A stretch of DNA of 64,000 nt, from assembly GCF_030160235.1 (NCBI RefSeq), contig NZ_BSNY01000007.1, positions 93,954 to 157,953 of the forward strand, given 5' to 3'. Below are positions 35,892 through 44,900 of the stretch, in pieces; positions within the stretch are counted from its first letter, which is position 1, and the number at the start of each line of letters is the position of its first letter. The notes beneath the pieces are model-generated. The model was not told where the DNA came from. It ran no database searches and saw only the letters and a program-made list of their open reading frames with translations. Source of the stretch: Mesorhizobium huakuii. GTDB lineage: Bacteria; Pseudomonadota; Alphaproteobacteria; Rhizobiales; Rhizobiaceae. Made by a program: the position numbers and the translations under genes.

Positions 35892-37142
35892 TTGAAATCA
35901 GCAGGATGGAGCCTCGCAAAGGGAGAACGCAGCGCCATCTTGGCAGCGCTCTGCTGTGTGCTCTTGGCCTCCTGCACATCGGCCGGCGACCCGACAATGT
36001 CGGTCGGAATGCCCGGCTACAATGCCTCCGCCTCGGACATCAATGCGGCCGCCACCGGTAAGTCCGTCGCCACCGCCGATTCGACATCGCAGACGACGGC
36101 CACGCAAACGACCGTGATGAGCGAGGGCGATACGGCACTCCCCGAAAAAGTCGCTTACGTACCGATGGCCAAGCCGCAAGCGGCCTTTCCGCTGATAACG
36201 CCGGCCGGCGCCGAAACGATCGCGGGACAAACGCCGCAGGCCTTGCAGCAGCCGGCCCAGACGGCACAGCAGACGGACGCGGTCGCCCAGAAGATCGCCG
36301 CGGCCGATGCCGCGGTGACAACGCCAAAGCCGGCCGCGGCGCCGGTGATGAACAATCCGGTCTATGTGACAGCGGGTGAGGCGCCACAAGCCGAGGCGCC
36401 GAAGAAACGCGGCTTCCTGGCCTCGATGTTCGGAGCAACGCCCGCTTCGGCCACACCGGCTCCGCTGATCAACACACGATCGGGCGAACAGCCGGCCGCA
36501 CAGGCCAAGCCCGCTCCTGCGCCGGCGGCAAAGCCGATCATCACTTTGGCCTCGGCCGACTCCACGGCAAAGCCGATACAGTTGGCCTCGACCGGTGACG
36601 ACGCCGGTCATATCACCGGCAGCGATGCGTTGCCCGGCGTGCGCCAGACCGCCCTGTTCGAGATCAAGCGCAAATCCGGCCTCGACGACGAAAGCGACGT
36701 CGACCTCAATGAGGACGAGGGTCCAATCGGCGGCAGCTATCAGGTCGCGTCCGCCGCCGGCATGGCCCGACTCGCGCCCAATGGCCTGCTGAAGCAGAAC
36801 GAAAGCGTCGACGTCGCCTGCCTGAAGCCGTCGCTGGTGCGCGTGCTGAAGACGATCGAAGGCCATTACGGCCGCAAGATGGTGGTCACGTCAGGCTACC
36901 GCGACCCTGCCCGCAACCGCCGCGCCAACGGCGCCAAGAACTCGCTGCACATGTACTGCGCCGCCGCCGACATCCAGGTGCCCGGCGTCTCCAAATGGGA
37001 ACTGGCGAACTACATCAGGACCATGCCCGGCCGCGGCGGCGTCGGCACCTATTGCCACACCGAATCGGTCCATGTCGACGTCGGCCCCGAGCGCGACTGG
37101 AACTGGCGCTGCCGCCGGCGCAGCAGCGGTGGCGACGGCTAA
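35892..37142 (+). CDS. Peptidase M15-like (D-Ala-D-Ala carboxypeptidase family) lipoprotein
   Basis: 416 residues. I choose TTG 35892 because GAGGGGG lies about eight bases upstream; GTG 35844 and TTG 35886 are alternatives. A lipobox LLASC follows a hydrophobic segment. Then comes a long low-complexity Ala/Pro/Thr-rich linker to about residue 270. The C-terminal domain is M15A-like: VVTSGYRDPARNRRANGAKN, SLHMYCAAADIQVPGV and the last zinc-site motif ESVHVDVG. The protein probably trims or binds peptidoglycan at the outer-membrane face. The zinc ligands His/Asp/His are present. Confidence 0.87.
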   Translation: MKSAGWSLAKGERSAILAALCCVLLASCTSAGDPTMSVGMPGYNASASDINAAATGKSVATADSTSQTTATQTTVMSEGDTALPEKVAYVPMAKPQAAFPLITPAGAETIAGQTPQALQQPAQTAQQTDAVAQKIAAADAAVTTPKPAAAPVMNNPVYVTAGEAPQAEAPKKRGFLASMFGATPASATPAPLINTRSGEQPAAQAKPAPAPAAKPIITLASADSTAKPIQLASTGDDAGHITGSDALPGVRQTALFEIKRKSGLDDESDVDLNEDEGPIGGSYQVASAAGMARLAPNGLLKQNESVDVACLKPSLVRVLKTIEGHYGRKMVVTSGYRDPARNRRANGAKNSLHMYCAAADIQVPGVSKWELANYIRTMPGRGGVGTYCHTESVHVDVGPERDWNWRCRRRSSGGDG

Positions 37143-37439
37143 ACGGCCCGATTTGACAGCTGGCCCCTGTTCGCGAGCAAAGCCGTTCCGGCAGGATCGT
37201 TCCGCTGGATCATCTCCAAACATGCGAGATTGGCCGAGGCGCCCCCCTCTTCGTCTTCCACGGGCGGAGCAGGAGCGAAGACCCGTGGATGACGAAGCGA
37301 TGGGTGTCTCCACCGATGATCAAGCCATGCGGTCGCGATGCCCCCCCTAATTCCAAAGCCCCGCAAAAAAGTTGTCCAAGGCGGCACCTGACGGGTTGCC
37401 GGCTGTGCACAACGTCAGTATAAGCCGCTTCGTCTGAGC

Positions 37440-37514
37440 GCGCCCATCGTCTAGCGGTTAGGACACCGCCCTTTCACGGCGGTAACAGGGGTTCGATTCC
37501 CCTTGGGCGTACCA
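37440..37514 (+). tRNA. tRNA-Glu (anticodon TTC)
   Basis: A 75-base gene including an encoded CCA. The acceptor stem GCGCCCA pairs with TGGGCGT with a G-T pair at the first position. The anticodon stem CCGCC/GGCGG encloses the loop CTTTCAC with anticodon TTC at 37473-37475, and the T arm contains GGTTCGATTCC. Position 35 to 36 and the overall form fit glutamate. The 297 bases before it, after the M15 gene, contain no gene I can support. Confidence 0.96.
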
Positions 37515-37688
37515 GAGTTTCGAGCACTGAGCTCCATCCCTCTTTTTACCGAGTATCCATTCGTGTCTCAGACGCCCTTGGCTTAGTCTCGGGGCAACCG
37601 TATCAACCATCTTATTAGCAAATGCTTGTATTCCCCATTAAGCCGGATCATTATCCAGACCATCAGGTCGCTGAAGGGGTAGAGCGCC

Positions 37689-37862
37689 ATGGAACTGAGT
37701 TGCTATGATCCGAGCGGGAGCATTTTTGCATCACCCGCCTTCCTTAACCTCACGGCTGTTTTCATCATTCTGGCAGCCTTCGCCGCTGCGCGGCTGATTG
37801 CAATGTCACGCGCGGATTCTCTTGACCAGCTTCAATTCGCGCCGATCCAAGCCGCAAGTTGA
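37689..37862 (+). CDS. Small single-pass membrane protein candidate
   Basis: 57 codons from ATG 37689 to TGA 37862, with AAGGGG ten bases upstream. Residues 18-38 are a hydrophobic helix (FLNLTAVFIILAAFAAARLI), followed by a polar tail. It has no recognised family. It lies between tRNA-Glu and the J-domain gene in a stretch with lower GC than its surroundings. Support is limited to the frame, the membrane segment and the ribosome site. Confidence 0.45.
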   Translation: MELSCYDPSGSIFASPAFLNLTAVFIILAAFAAARLIAMSRADSLDQLQFAPIQAAS

Positions 37863-37936
37863 GGACTGTTGTTCCTTGCCTTCATCGGTCATGCTCTCGA
37901 CGGTGTGCGCAATAGCGATGTTGTGGGGGCGCCATC

Positions 37937-38473
37937 TTGTTCGTTGATTACTACGAACTCCTGGAAATCAGCCCGAACGCCAACTCGGAAACGATAGAAC
38001 GGGTGTTCCGCTATTTCGCCATGCGCTACCATCCTGACAATCAGGATACCGGCGATGAATCGCGCTTCAGCGAAATCCTGGAAGCCCACAATGTTCTCAA
38101 AGATCCGGTCAAGCGCGCGCGGTATGACATTCAGCACAAGGACCATTTGAATCTGCGAACGGAGTTGATTGGGGACGCCAGTAGCAACACAACCATCGAA
38201 CGCGACGTGGCCATTCAGGCAAAACTGCTCTCGCTGCTCTATGTGAAACGCCGACAAGACGTAAACAATCCCGGCATTGGCGATACAGAGATCGAACGTT
38301 TGTCGGGCTGTCCACGAGAACATCTTGAGTTTCATCTCTGGTACCTGAAAGCCAAGGGCTGGATCGGAAGGATCGAGAACGGAACCTTCGCGATCACCGT
38401 GGAAGGCATCGATCGCGCCAATTCCGAACATCGCCGTGACACCCCAACAAGACTGCTGGACCATGCAGGCTGA
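37937..38473 (+). CDS. Orphan J-domain (DnaJ-like) protein
   Basis: 178 residues starting at TTG 37937, with GGGGG nine bases upstream. The J domain covers residues 1-65 (DYYELLEISPNANSETIERV) with the HPD motif at 32-34. A helical C-terminal domain (about 95-165) has LWYLKAKGWI and winged-helix-like spacing but no G/F or zinc-finger part, so it is not DnaJ itself. It should recruit a DnaK to an unknown target. The codon use and base composition are less GC-rich than the flanking genes. Confidence 0.75.
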   Translation: MFVDYYELLEISPNANSETIERVFRYFAMRYHPDNQDTGDESRFSEILEAHNVLKDPVKRARYDIQHKDHLNLRTELIGDASSNTTIERDVAIQAKLLSLLYVKRRQDVNNPGIGDTEIERLSGCPREHLEFHLWYLKAKGWIGRIENGTFAITVEGIDRANSEHRRDTPTRLLDHAG

Positions 38474-38504
38474 AACGCGCGAACTCGCGTCAGCGTCGCA
38501 TTGA

Positions 38505-39035
38505 CTAACCACCGACCAGCGGCACGGTAACGGTGGTGGCGTAGTTGATCGGAAAGGTGTCGAGGTAAGGAAAATCGACGACGAAGGCATAGGTGGCGGT
38601 CAGATGGGCCATGCGGAAACCGCCGCTCACCGGGTCGATGGCGATCGTCACGTTGACATCCTTCAAACCCAAGGCCTGCAATTTCTGCGTGGCGATCGAT
38701 TGGATGTCGGCCTGGGTCAGCGTGTTCTGAAGCTGCAGCGAGCGCGACGATGTCTCCAGCGTATAGCGAACGCTGGACACCGAATGCATCGACCAGCCCA
38801 AGGCAAAGATCCCGAACAGCAATATGATGAGGAACGGCGCGATCAGCGCGAACTCCAATCCGGCCCCGCCCGATCGATCCTGCCGGAAGGCGCTTGCGCC
38901 AGCGCAATTCCAGGAAAAGTCTGAACCGGTTTTCCCGGGAAAAGCGCGCAGCATGTTCCCTTGGGAATCGCGGCAAAACAGAGAGCCAGGGCGCTTCGCC
39001 GTTTCCGCGAAACGGTGAGCCCTCCTAGCGAACAC
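38505..39035 (-). CDS. TadE-like pilus assembly protein with a repeat-derived N-terminus
   Basis: The C-terminal 115 residues are a normal TadE-like protein: [28 protein letters not shown] with the conserved Glu before the membrane helix. Upstream the frame stays open through a palindromic repeat to GTG 39035, which has the exceptionally good ribosome site GGAGGTGATCC just before it. Translation would add about 50 residues encoded by the repeat. The alternative is ATG 38954 inside the repeat, without a good ribosome site. The GTG overlaps the end of the preceding tad gene by 11 bases. The product is a probable minor pseudopilin of the Tad system. Confidence 0.72.
   Translation of the reverse strand: MFARRAHRFAETAKRPGSLFCRDSQGNMLRAFPGKTGSDFSWNCAGASAFRQDRSGGAGLEFALIAPFLIILLFGIFALGWSMHSVSSVRYTLETSSRSLQLQNTLTQADIQSIATQKLQALGLKDVNVTIAIDPVSGGFRMAHLTATYAFVVDFPYLDTFPINYATTVTVPLVGG
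38899..39022. repeat. Rhizobial-type palindromic element, copy 2, inside a tad gene
   Basis: This is a diverged, longer relative of the element at 10391-10492, in opposite orientation. Shared blocks are GCAATTCCAGGAAAAGT, CGGCAAAACAGAGAGCC (centre) and CGCCGTTTCCGCGAAACGGTGA. An extra insert of about 25 bases (around 38930-38965) distinguishes the two. It lies within the open frame of the TadE-like gene and does not break it. Confidence 0.72.
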
Positions 39036-39465
39036 GGATCACCTCCAGATGGCCGATGACGCTGGAAGCGGAAAAGACGCCGAAGGTGAAAGGCGGCGTC
39101 CAGGTGGCCGATGCCTGGATCTGAACATAGACCGATGGCACCTTTGGCCCGCTGCACAGAGTGGAGGCGTCGACCACGGTCGTCCCGCACATATAGATCC
39201 GGCTTAGCGTGACCTGGCCGTCCGCCGGCCGTTTCTCCCAGCTCGAAATGGCAACGGCCTGCGTCGCCGTATCATTGGTCGATCCTTCCATGATCAGGTT
39301 CGCGGCGGTCTTCACGCCGGCGCGCATCGACAGCGAGCTCGTTACATAGGACCAGCCGTCGATGATACCAAGCAGCGCCGCGCACAGGAACGGCAGGACC
39401 ATCGCGAACTCGACTGCCGCAACGCCCGCATCGTCGCCAAGGATCGGCTTTGACCGGCGTTCCAC
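39025..39465 (-). CDS. TadE/TadG family pilus assembly protein
   Basis: 146 residues. The N-terminal [21 protein letters not shown] is the TadE signature with a conserved Glu19 and one membrane helix; the rest is exported and contains two cysteines (CGTTVV, LCSGP) that may form a disulfide. The gene follows the TadG-like gene after six bases and overlaps the next TadE-like gene by 11 bases, so the three form one operon. TadE-type proteins are pseudopilin-like parts of the Flp/Tad system. Confidence 0.87.
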   Translation of the reverse strand: MERRSKPILGDDAGVAAVEFAMVLPFLCAALLGIIDGWSYVTSSLSMRAGVKTAANLIMEGSTNDTATQAVAISSWEKRPADGQVTLSRIYMCGTTVVDASTLCSGPKVPSVYVQIQASATWTPPFTFGVFSASSVIGHLEVIRVR

Positions 39466-39471
39466 GGAAGG

Positions 39472-40701
39472 CTACTCGACCAGTGCGACGGACTGCGTCG
39501 CCGGAATGTCGCGCATTCCCAGGCTCGTGCAATCCTGACTGATGGTCGAGTTACCCGACCATTGGATCAGGTCGGCAACAACCTGGGTGCACCCGCTCTT
39601 GCCGGAGAAATTGCCGAGATAATTGACCTGCTGCTTGGGGAAATAGAGTGCGCCCGTCAGCAGCGAATCCGCCGTGCCGTTGAAAGTGCTCTGTCCGCCG
39701 GTGCTCGTTCTGTCGCCATACATCAGCACGCCGGAATAGATGCCCGAAGTCGGCGCGCTCAGGGACACGGTGGCGTTGCCGTTCATCGAGACGCGCGAGG
39801 CGCCGGCGAGGTAGATGGTGACGCCGTCACCGGAGACGTTGGCATTCGCATTCACTTTGAAATCGCCGCTCTGGATGACATAGACGCCAGGCTGTAACGT
39901 GACGGTGCCGCTGAGGCTGAGCCCACTGCAGTAGGTGCCGGGCTTCAACGTCGACTTGTTGGCGTTCTGGCAGGGGTTCGAGGCGGCAGGGGCCGGCAGG
40001 TCGGCAAAAGGATCGGCGGCAGGCAGCGCCTGGGTTATCGGGGCCGCGCAGACGGTCGTAACGGGATTACTGAGAGCAACACCGCCCCCCGATATCAGGC
40101 AATCGGCCTGCAGGCCCGCCGAGCCCTGGAGCTTGATGGCGTCCGATGCGATCGAATTGGCCATGACCGAGCAACCGATGAGCTTGACGCTGGTGTTGCC
40201 GGAAAACAGCGCCGCCTGCGAAGCGGATGGGTCGAGCGCGAGCACGCAAGCCTTAGAAGCGTTGGTGATGAGGGCCACCGCCCTCGCCTGCTCGGGCACC
40301 TGACCTTGCGTGAAGATCGAGGTGAACATCCGGTTGAGGTTCTGGCCGACGATGACCTCGACCGCCTTCTTCGCCGTATTCGGCCCGGACGCCGGCGGCG
40401 TGTTGACGAGGATTGTGCCCGAGCCCAGACCGTTCGTCGCTGCCGACTGCGTCGCGGCCGCTATGATCGTCGGCTTGTCGGATCCCGAGATCTGTTCAAG
40501 CGCGCCGGCATAGGCCGCGGCATCGGCCGTCGCCTGCAGTCTCAGGCTGTTATAGTACCAGTAGGATGTCTCCACACCGAAGCCGGCCGCGCCGACGACG
40601 ATCGGCAGGCTGAGGGCGAAGATGGTGGCGACATTCGCCCTCGTGCTCCGGCGTATACCGGTCGCAACGAACCGAATTCGGATGAAGCGATTGAAAGCCA
40701 T
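39472..40701 (-). CDS. TadG-like pilus assembly protein
   Basis: 409 residues. A basic N-terminus with the TadG-like/DUF2134 start NVATIFALSLPIVVGAAGFGVETSYWY and one membrane helix (about residues 25-45) is followed by LRLQATADAAAYAGAL. The rest is an exported beta-rich domain. It lacks an obvious von Willebrand A domain with a MIDAS motif, so it is the short type. It is the first gene of the tadG-tadE-tadE operon. The cpa genes of the same system are at 1-3376, 35 kb away. Confidence 0.85.
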   Translation of the reverse strand: MAFNRFIRIRFVATGIRRSTRANVATIFALSLPIVVGAAGFGVETSYWYYNSLRLQATADAAAYAGALEQISGSDKPTIIAAATQSAATNGLGSGTILVNTPPASGPNTAKKAVEVIVGQNLNRMFTSIFTQGQVPEQARAVALITNASKACVLALDPSASQAALFSGNTSVKLIGCSVMANSIASDAIKLQGSAGLQADCLISGGGVALSNPVTTVCAAPITQALPAADPFADLPAPAASNPCQNANKSTLKPGTYCSGLSLSGTVTLQPGVYVIQSGDFKVNANANVSGDGVTIYLAGASRVSMNGNATVSLSAPTSGIYSGVLMYGDRTSTGGQSTFNGTADSLLTGALYFPKQQVNYLGNFSGKSGCTQVVADLIQWSGNSTISQDCTSLGMRDIPATQSVALVE

Positions 40702-41310
40702 GGCTTAAATTAGAAGACACGCATATATGAAGGAACGGCTAAAAAGTTCCGTTCATTTTTGATGATGGCTTCGATTGGGCTTCAAACTGGGCCGTCGGCT
40801 GATCGGCGCACGAAGACGACGCGACGAACAATAAACTCGCGCCGTGCGGCGCCGAAGCGGCAGCATCGTGTGGCACCCTTCACCCGTTGAGGCCGCCGAG
40901 TTTTTTCATGTTGCTGGCCGGACGAACCGGAGGCAGTGGGCGATGCAAAGGCTTCTGCCGCGGTTAAGGGGAAAGTCCGCCAGGGAGCCCAGCTGACATT
41001 TTGGCAATGAGGTCTCGTATTTCCATCGGCGCTCCTCCGAACAGCCCGCGGCAACGTCTTGTGGCGACGAAGCGAATTCCCGGCATTTAACTTTGATGTA
41101 TTGAAGCCACGCAATGCCGCTTTAAACTCAGCGTCATCATCTTCCCATTGCCGCCCGCACTCGGTGTCCAGGCAGGACATTGGTCCGAGATATCGGCGAA
41201 ATTGGTCTTATGAATCGCTTTCATTGGTCCTGGTTTGCCTTCTCCCCGGCAAGTTCAGGAATAATGGAGCAACGGGCCACGTTGCCTCCAGGTTAGCAAG
41301 GAGGACCATC
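40702..41310. other. Region without a supported gene
   Basis: 609 bases between the divergent TadG-like gene and the secreted Gly/Ser-rich protein. Open frames on both strands here have no ribosome site, no family resemblance and composition typical of shadow frames. I see no tRNA or convincing palindrome. The only clear signal is AAGGAGG at 41299-41305, which serves the gene at 41311. Both promoters probably lie here. Confidence 0.5.
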
Positions 41311-41844
41311 ATGCCCAAATTGACTTCAAGACGATTCGTCGGTCTCGCGCTGCGTGCAACAACAGCGTTGGCGCTGACATTGGCACCCTATCAGCTAAAT
41401 CTCCATGCGGCGGCCAAGATCGGCCCCGCGGCGGCATACGCGAAGGGGGAAGGTGGTGGCGGAGAAGGCCATGGCGGCAGCTCCGGTTCTGGCGGCAGCT
41501 CTGGTTCCGGCAGCAGCTCTGGTTCCGACGGGAATTCCGGTTCTGGCGGCAATTCCGGCTCCGGCGGCGGAGATGACGGGGGCAATTCCGGCTCTGGCGG
41601 CCACGACGACGGCGCAGGCGACCATCACGGCGCCGACGACGGTAGCGATCACGACCACGGGCATGTCAATCCCACGACCGGCGACAAGGTCGAAGTGGAC
41701 GGCAACAACATCGAAGTCAGTCATCCTGACGGGACCAAGGAGGAGATCGAGAACGGCAAGTTTGAGATGAAGGATGCCTTTGGCCGCACCATCATCGAGC
41801 GCCCGGCTACCCCTAAGGATATAGCCCGCCTCCAGGGTGCATAA
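41311..41844 (+). CDS. Secreted Gly/Ser/His-rich protein
   Basis: 177 residues from ATG 41311 with AAGGAGG six bases upstream. A signal peptide (RATTALALTLAPYQLNLHA region) leads to a low-complexity segment of GSGG-type repeats, then an Asp/His-rich stretch (DHHGADDGSDHDHGHV) that could bind metal ions. A small C-terminal domain follows, with KVEVDGNNIEVSHPDGTKEE and DAFGRTIIERPATPKD. No family is recognised. It is convergent with the giant autotransporter gene, 81 bases between stops. The shared glycine-rich composition may be coincidental. Confidence 0.72.
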   Translation: MPKLTSRRFVGLALRATTALALTLAPYQLNLHAAAKIGPAAAYAKGEGGGGEGHGGSSGSGGSSGSGSSSGSDGNSGSGGNSGSGGGDDGGNSGSGGHDDGAGDHHGADDGSDHDHGHVNPTTGDKVEVDGNNIEVSHPDGTKEEIENGKFEMKDAFGRTIIERPATPKDIARLQGA

Positions 41845-41925
41845 GCCGAATACATTTTGGGCGAGGCTGGTTCGTCAAGGGCCGCCTCGCCGATTTCCTC
41901 GCTTCGCGGTCAGTTCCCGCCTCGC

Positions 41926-44900
41926 CTACCAGTTCAGCCTGAACCCGACATTGCCGCCATAGGTCTGCACCCTGTCGGCGAACTTGCCGTCGAAGGTGGC
42001 GAAGACCGATGTATTGGCGCTCCAGTTCAGCTTGACGCCGGCGTTGACGGTGACCGCGTCCTCGGCCGCCCCTGCTCCCTGAACAACGAAGGCATAGCCG
42101 GGGGCGGCGTGGAAGGTAGGTTCCACCGAGCGGTCGGGCTTGAATTCATGCAGCCAGGCGGCGCGGCCCCAGGCCTGCAGCGTCTTGCTCTCGCCGACAG
42201 CCACCGTCGTGTCGAGCTGCAGGCCGAGCGAGACCGGCAGCGAGATGACCGTGCGGCTGTCAAAGTCGAGGCCGAGCGCGCCATTGCTGGTCGACTTCTC
42301 CGAGAAAGCCTGCATCGCCAGAGCCTGGAATTGCAGCCCGGCGAACGGCGTGATGGCGCCGGCGCCGAATGGCTGCCGCCAACCGGCCTCGAGGCTGGTG
42401 CCGAAGCCGGCGCTCATGAAATCACCGGTCCAGTGTTCCCTTGATATCGCAGGCACCGGATTGAGCGGATTGGGCGCGCCAGGCACCGAGGTGAAGCGGT
42501 CGGTGGTGTTGCTGTAGAGATCCATCGACAGCGAGCCGTTGATATAGAACTGGCCCCATTTGCGCGCGCCATAGGCGCCGGCATGGCCGCCGATGATGTT
42601 GCCGGAGGTTTCGCGGTCCGGCACGGCGAACGATCCGGCGACGCCACCCAGTGCAAAGCCCATCAGGACATCGGGATCGCCCTGCGAGTCCAGGCCGACG
42701 GCGAAGTTGCCGGACTTGTAGCCAAGGGCCGCGCTGCCTACCACCGGATCACCGGCAACCGCACCCGAATTGCCGCCCGCCGTCGCCCAGTAACTCCAGC
42801 GCTGCTCGTTGGGCGCCTTGGTCAAGGCATCGAACGGATTGGCTTTGCCGGGTGGTTCGGCATAGGCCGCCTCCGACGGCTTCAGCGACTGGGTCATCGG
42901 GTCCGTCGTCAGGCCCATGCGCCAGGCGTCGGATTGCCGGCTCATCTGCGCCAGGAAGGTGCTGCTGGCGTCGAACTCCGGCTGCTGGAAGCCGCTGATG
43001 CCCTCGCCCGAGATCGCGTCGTAGACGGCGCCAAGCTGATCAAGCGTCGGGATATAGAAGATCGCGTTGGCGATCTTCGTGAAGTTCGGCGACGTCAGAT
43101 CGGTCTGGATGGCGTTGATTGCCTGGCCCACCGCGGTCTGGTTCTCGGTCAGGCCGGTGCGGGCGAAATTGATGTCGACATTGAGGACGATATCCTCCGG
43201 GTTCGGATATTTCAGCGCATACTGCGCCACGGCGCTCGGGATCGTATCGAGCTTCAGTCCATTGTCGGTGACACCGCCCAGCGCGTGCAGGATGATGTAG
43301 TCCTCGTTGCCGGGCGAGGCCGCGCCCGGGTTCATGATATTGATGCTGACCAGGCCATTGACGTCGGCCGTCCCGCTCACATTGATGCGGTCCGCCTCCG
43401 GATCGAGGTCCAGGTCGAGCAGATAGACGCCGCCAAGCGATTGCGACCAGTTGCCGGTCACCTCGGTGGTCATCACGCGGTCGAGGCCGCCGGGAGCGGC
43501 AAAACCGTCATTGTTGAACTGGCCGGGCAGGTCGAGATAGACGGTGTCGCCCATCAAGTAGACGGCGTTGGTCTTGTTGTTGAAGATGTTGAGACCGGCG
43601 CCGAGATCCATCGAGCCGACCGTCAGGAACTTGTTGTCGAACGTCTCGTTGCCGACGCCGCCGCGCATGGCGTAGCCGTCGATCAGCGACACCGAACGGA
43701 CGGTGCCGTTGTTGGTCAGCACATTGTCCTTGCCGTCCTTGTAGCCGATGCCGCCGCCGGCGCCCGAGCCGCCGGTGATCGTCACGCCACTTGCGATAGT
43801 GACATTGATGTCGCCATTGCCGGTGCCGCCGGCGCTCTGCTCCATCAGCGCGAAGGAATTCTTGCCGATGACCGCGAGATCGGCCGTCTGCGTGAAGGTG
43901 ATGGCACCGCCGGTACCGCCGCCGCCGGCGCTGCCCATGAAGCCTTGCGGTGCGGCAGTCATGGCCATCATCATGCTGCTTGCGGCTGGTGCCTGGTCGA
44001 GGCCGAGATAGTTGCCGGAAAAGCCGCCGACGCCACCACCGCCGCCAATGCTCTGGCCGAACACGCCAACCGAATTGTCCCCCGTGATGAGCATGGCGAC
44101 GTTGCTGTTGATGGTGACCACACCGCCATTGCCGCTGCCGCCGGCGACGGCCTGGACGATGCCGTCGGTGCCCGCCGTCACCACGCCGCCGCCGCCGCCG
44201 ACGGATTGCGCGAAGATGCCGACAGAGCCGTTGCCGGTAAGCCTGATCTGCCCCGTATTGGTGACGGTGACGTCGCCGCCCTTGCCGGTCGCTCCGGTAT
44301 CGCCGCCGATGAACACCGGCACGCCGATCGCCGCGGCGATCGCGGTGCCGCCCGAGCCGCCGCCGCCGCCAACCGATTGCGCGAAAATCGCAACGGAATT
44401 GTCGCCGTCGAGCTGCATGGCGCCATTGTTGATGACGGTGACGATGCCGCCGTCGCCACCGGCAGCACCCTTGCCGCCGAGCGCGATGGCAAGTCCGGGC
44501 GGGCCGCCCGATACGGAATAGGACGCACCGCCGGCGCCGCCGCCGCCGCCCACCGACTGCGCCATGATGCCGGTCGAGCCGAAGCCCTGTGTGTGGATGA
44601 TGCCGTCGCTGAAATTGGTGACATTGACGTTGCCGCCCTTGCCATTGGCGCCGCCGTCGCCGCCAATGCCGAAGGTGAAGGCGCCAGGCGCGGGGCTAGC
44701 CGCCACGCTCATGGCGCCCGTGCCGCCGCCGCCGCCGATGGATTCCGCGAAGATCGCGACCGACGAGGCCGACACTGTCGTGATGTGGCCATGGTTATTG
44801 ACGGTGACGACGCCGCCATCGCCCGAACTGCCGCCGCCGCCGCCCACGCCGATCGCCACAGGCACGATGCTGACGCCGAAGGCGCCACCGCCCGAGCCGC

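Noticed and set aside
37143-37439. Possible gene between the M15 peptidase and tRNA-Glu
   Set aside because: Frames on both strands are short, Arg/Pro-rich and lack ribosome sites.
40782-41180. A 132-codon minus-strand frame upstream of the TadG-like gene
   Set aside because: No ribosome site, Arg-rich composition and no family resemblance; it also lies in the likely promoter region.
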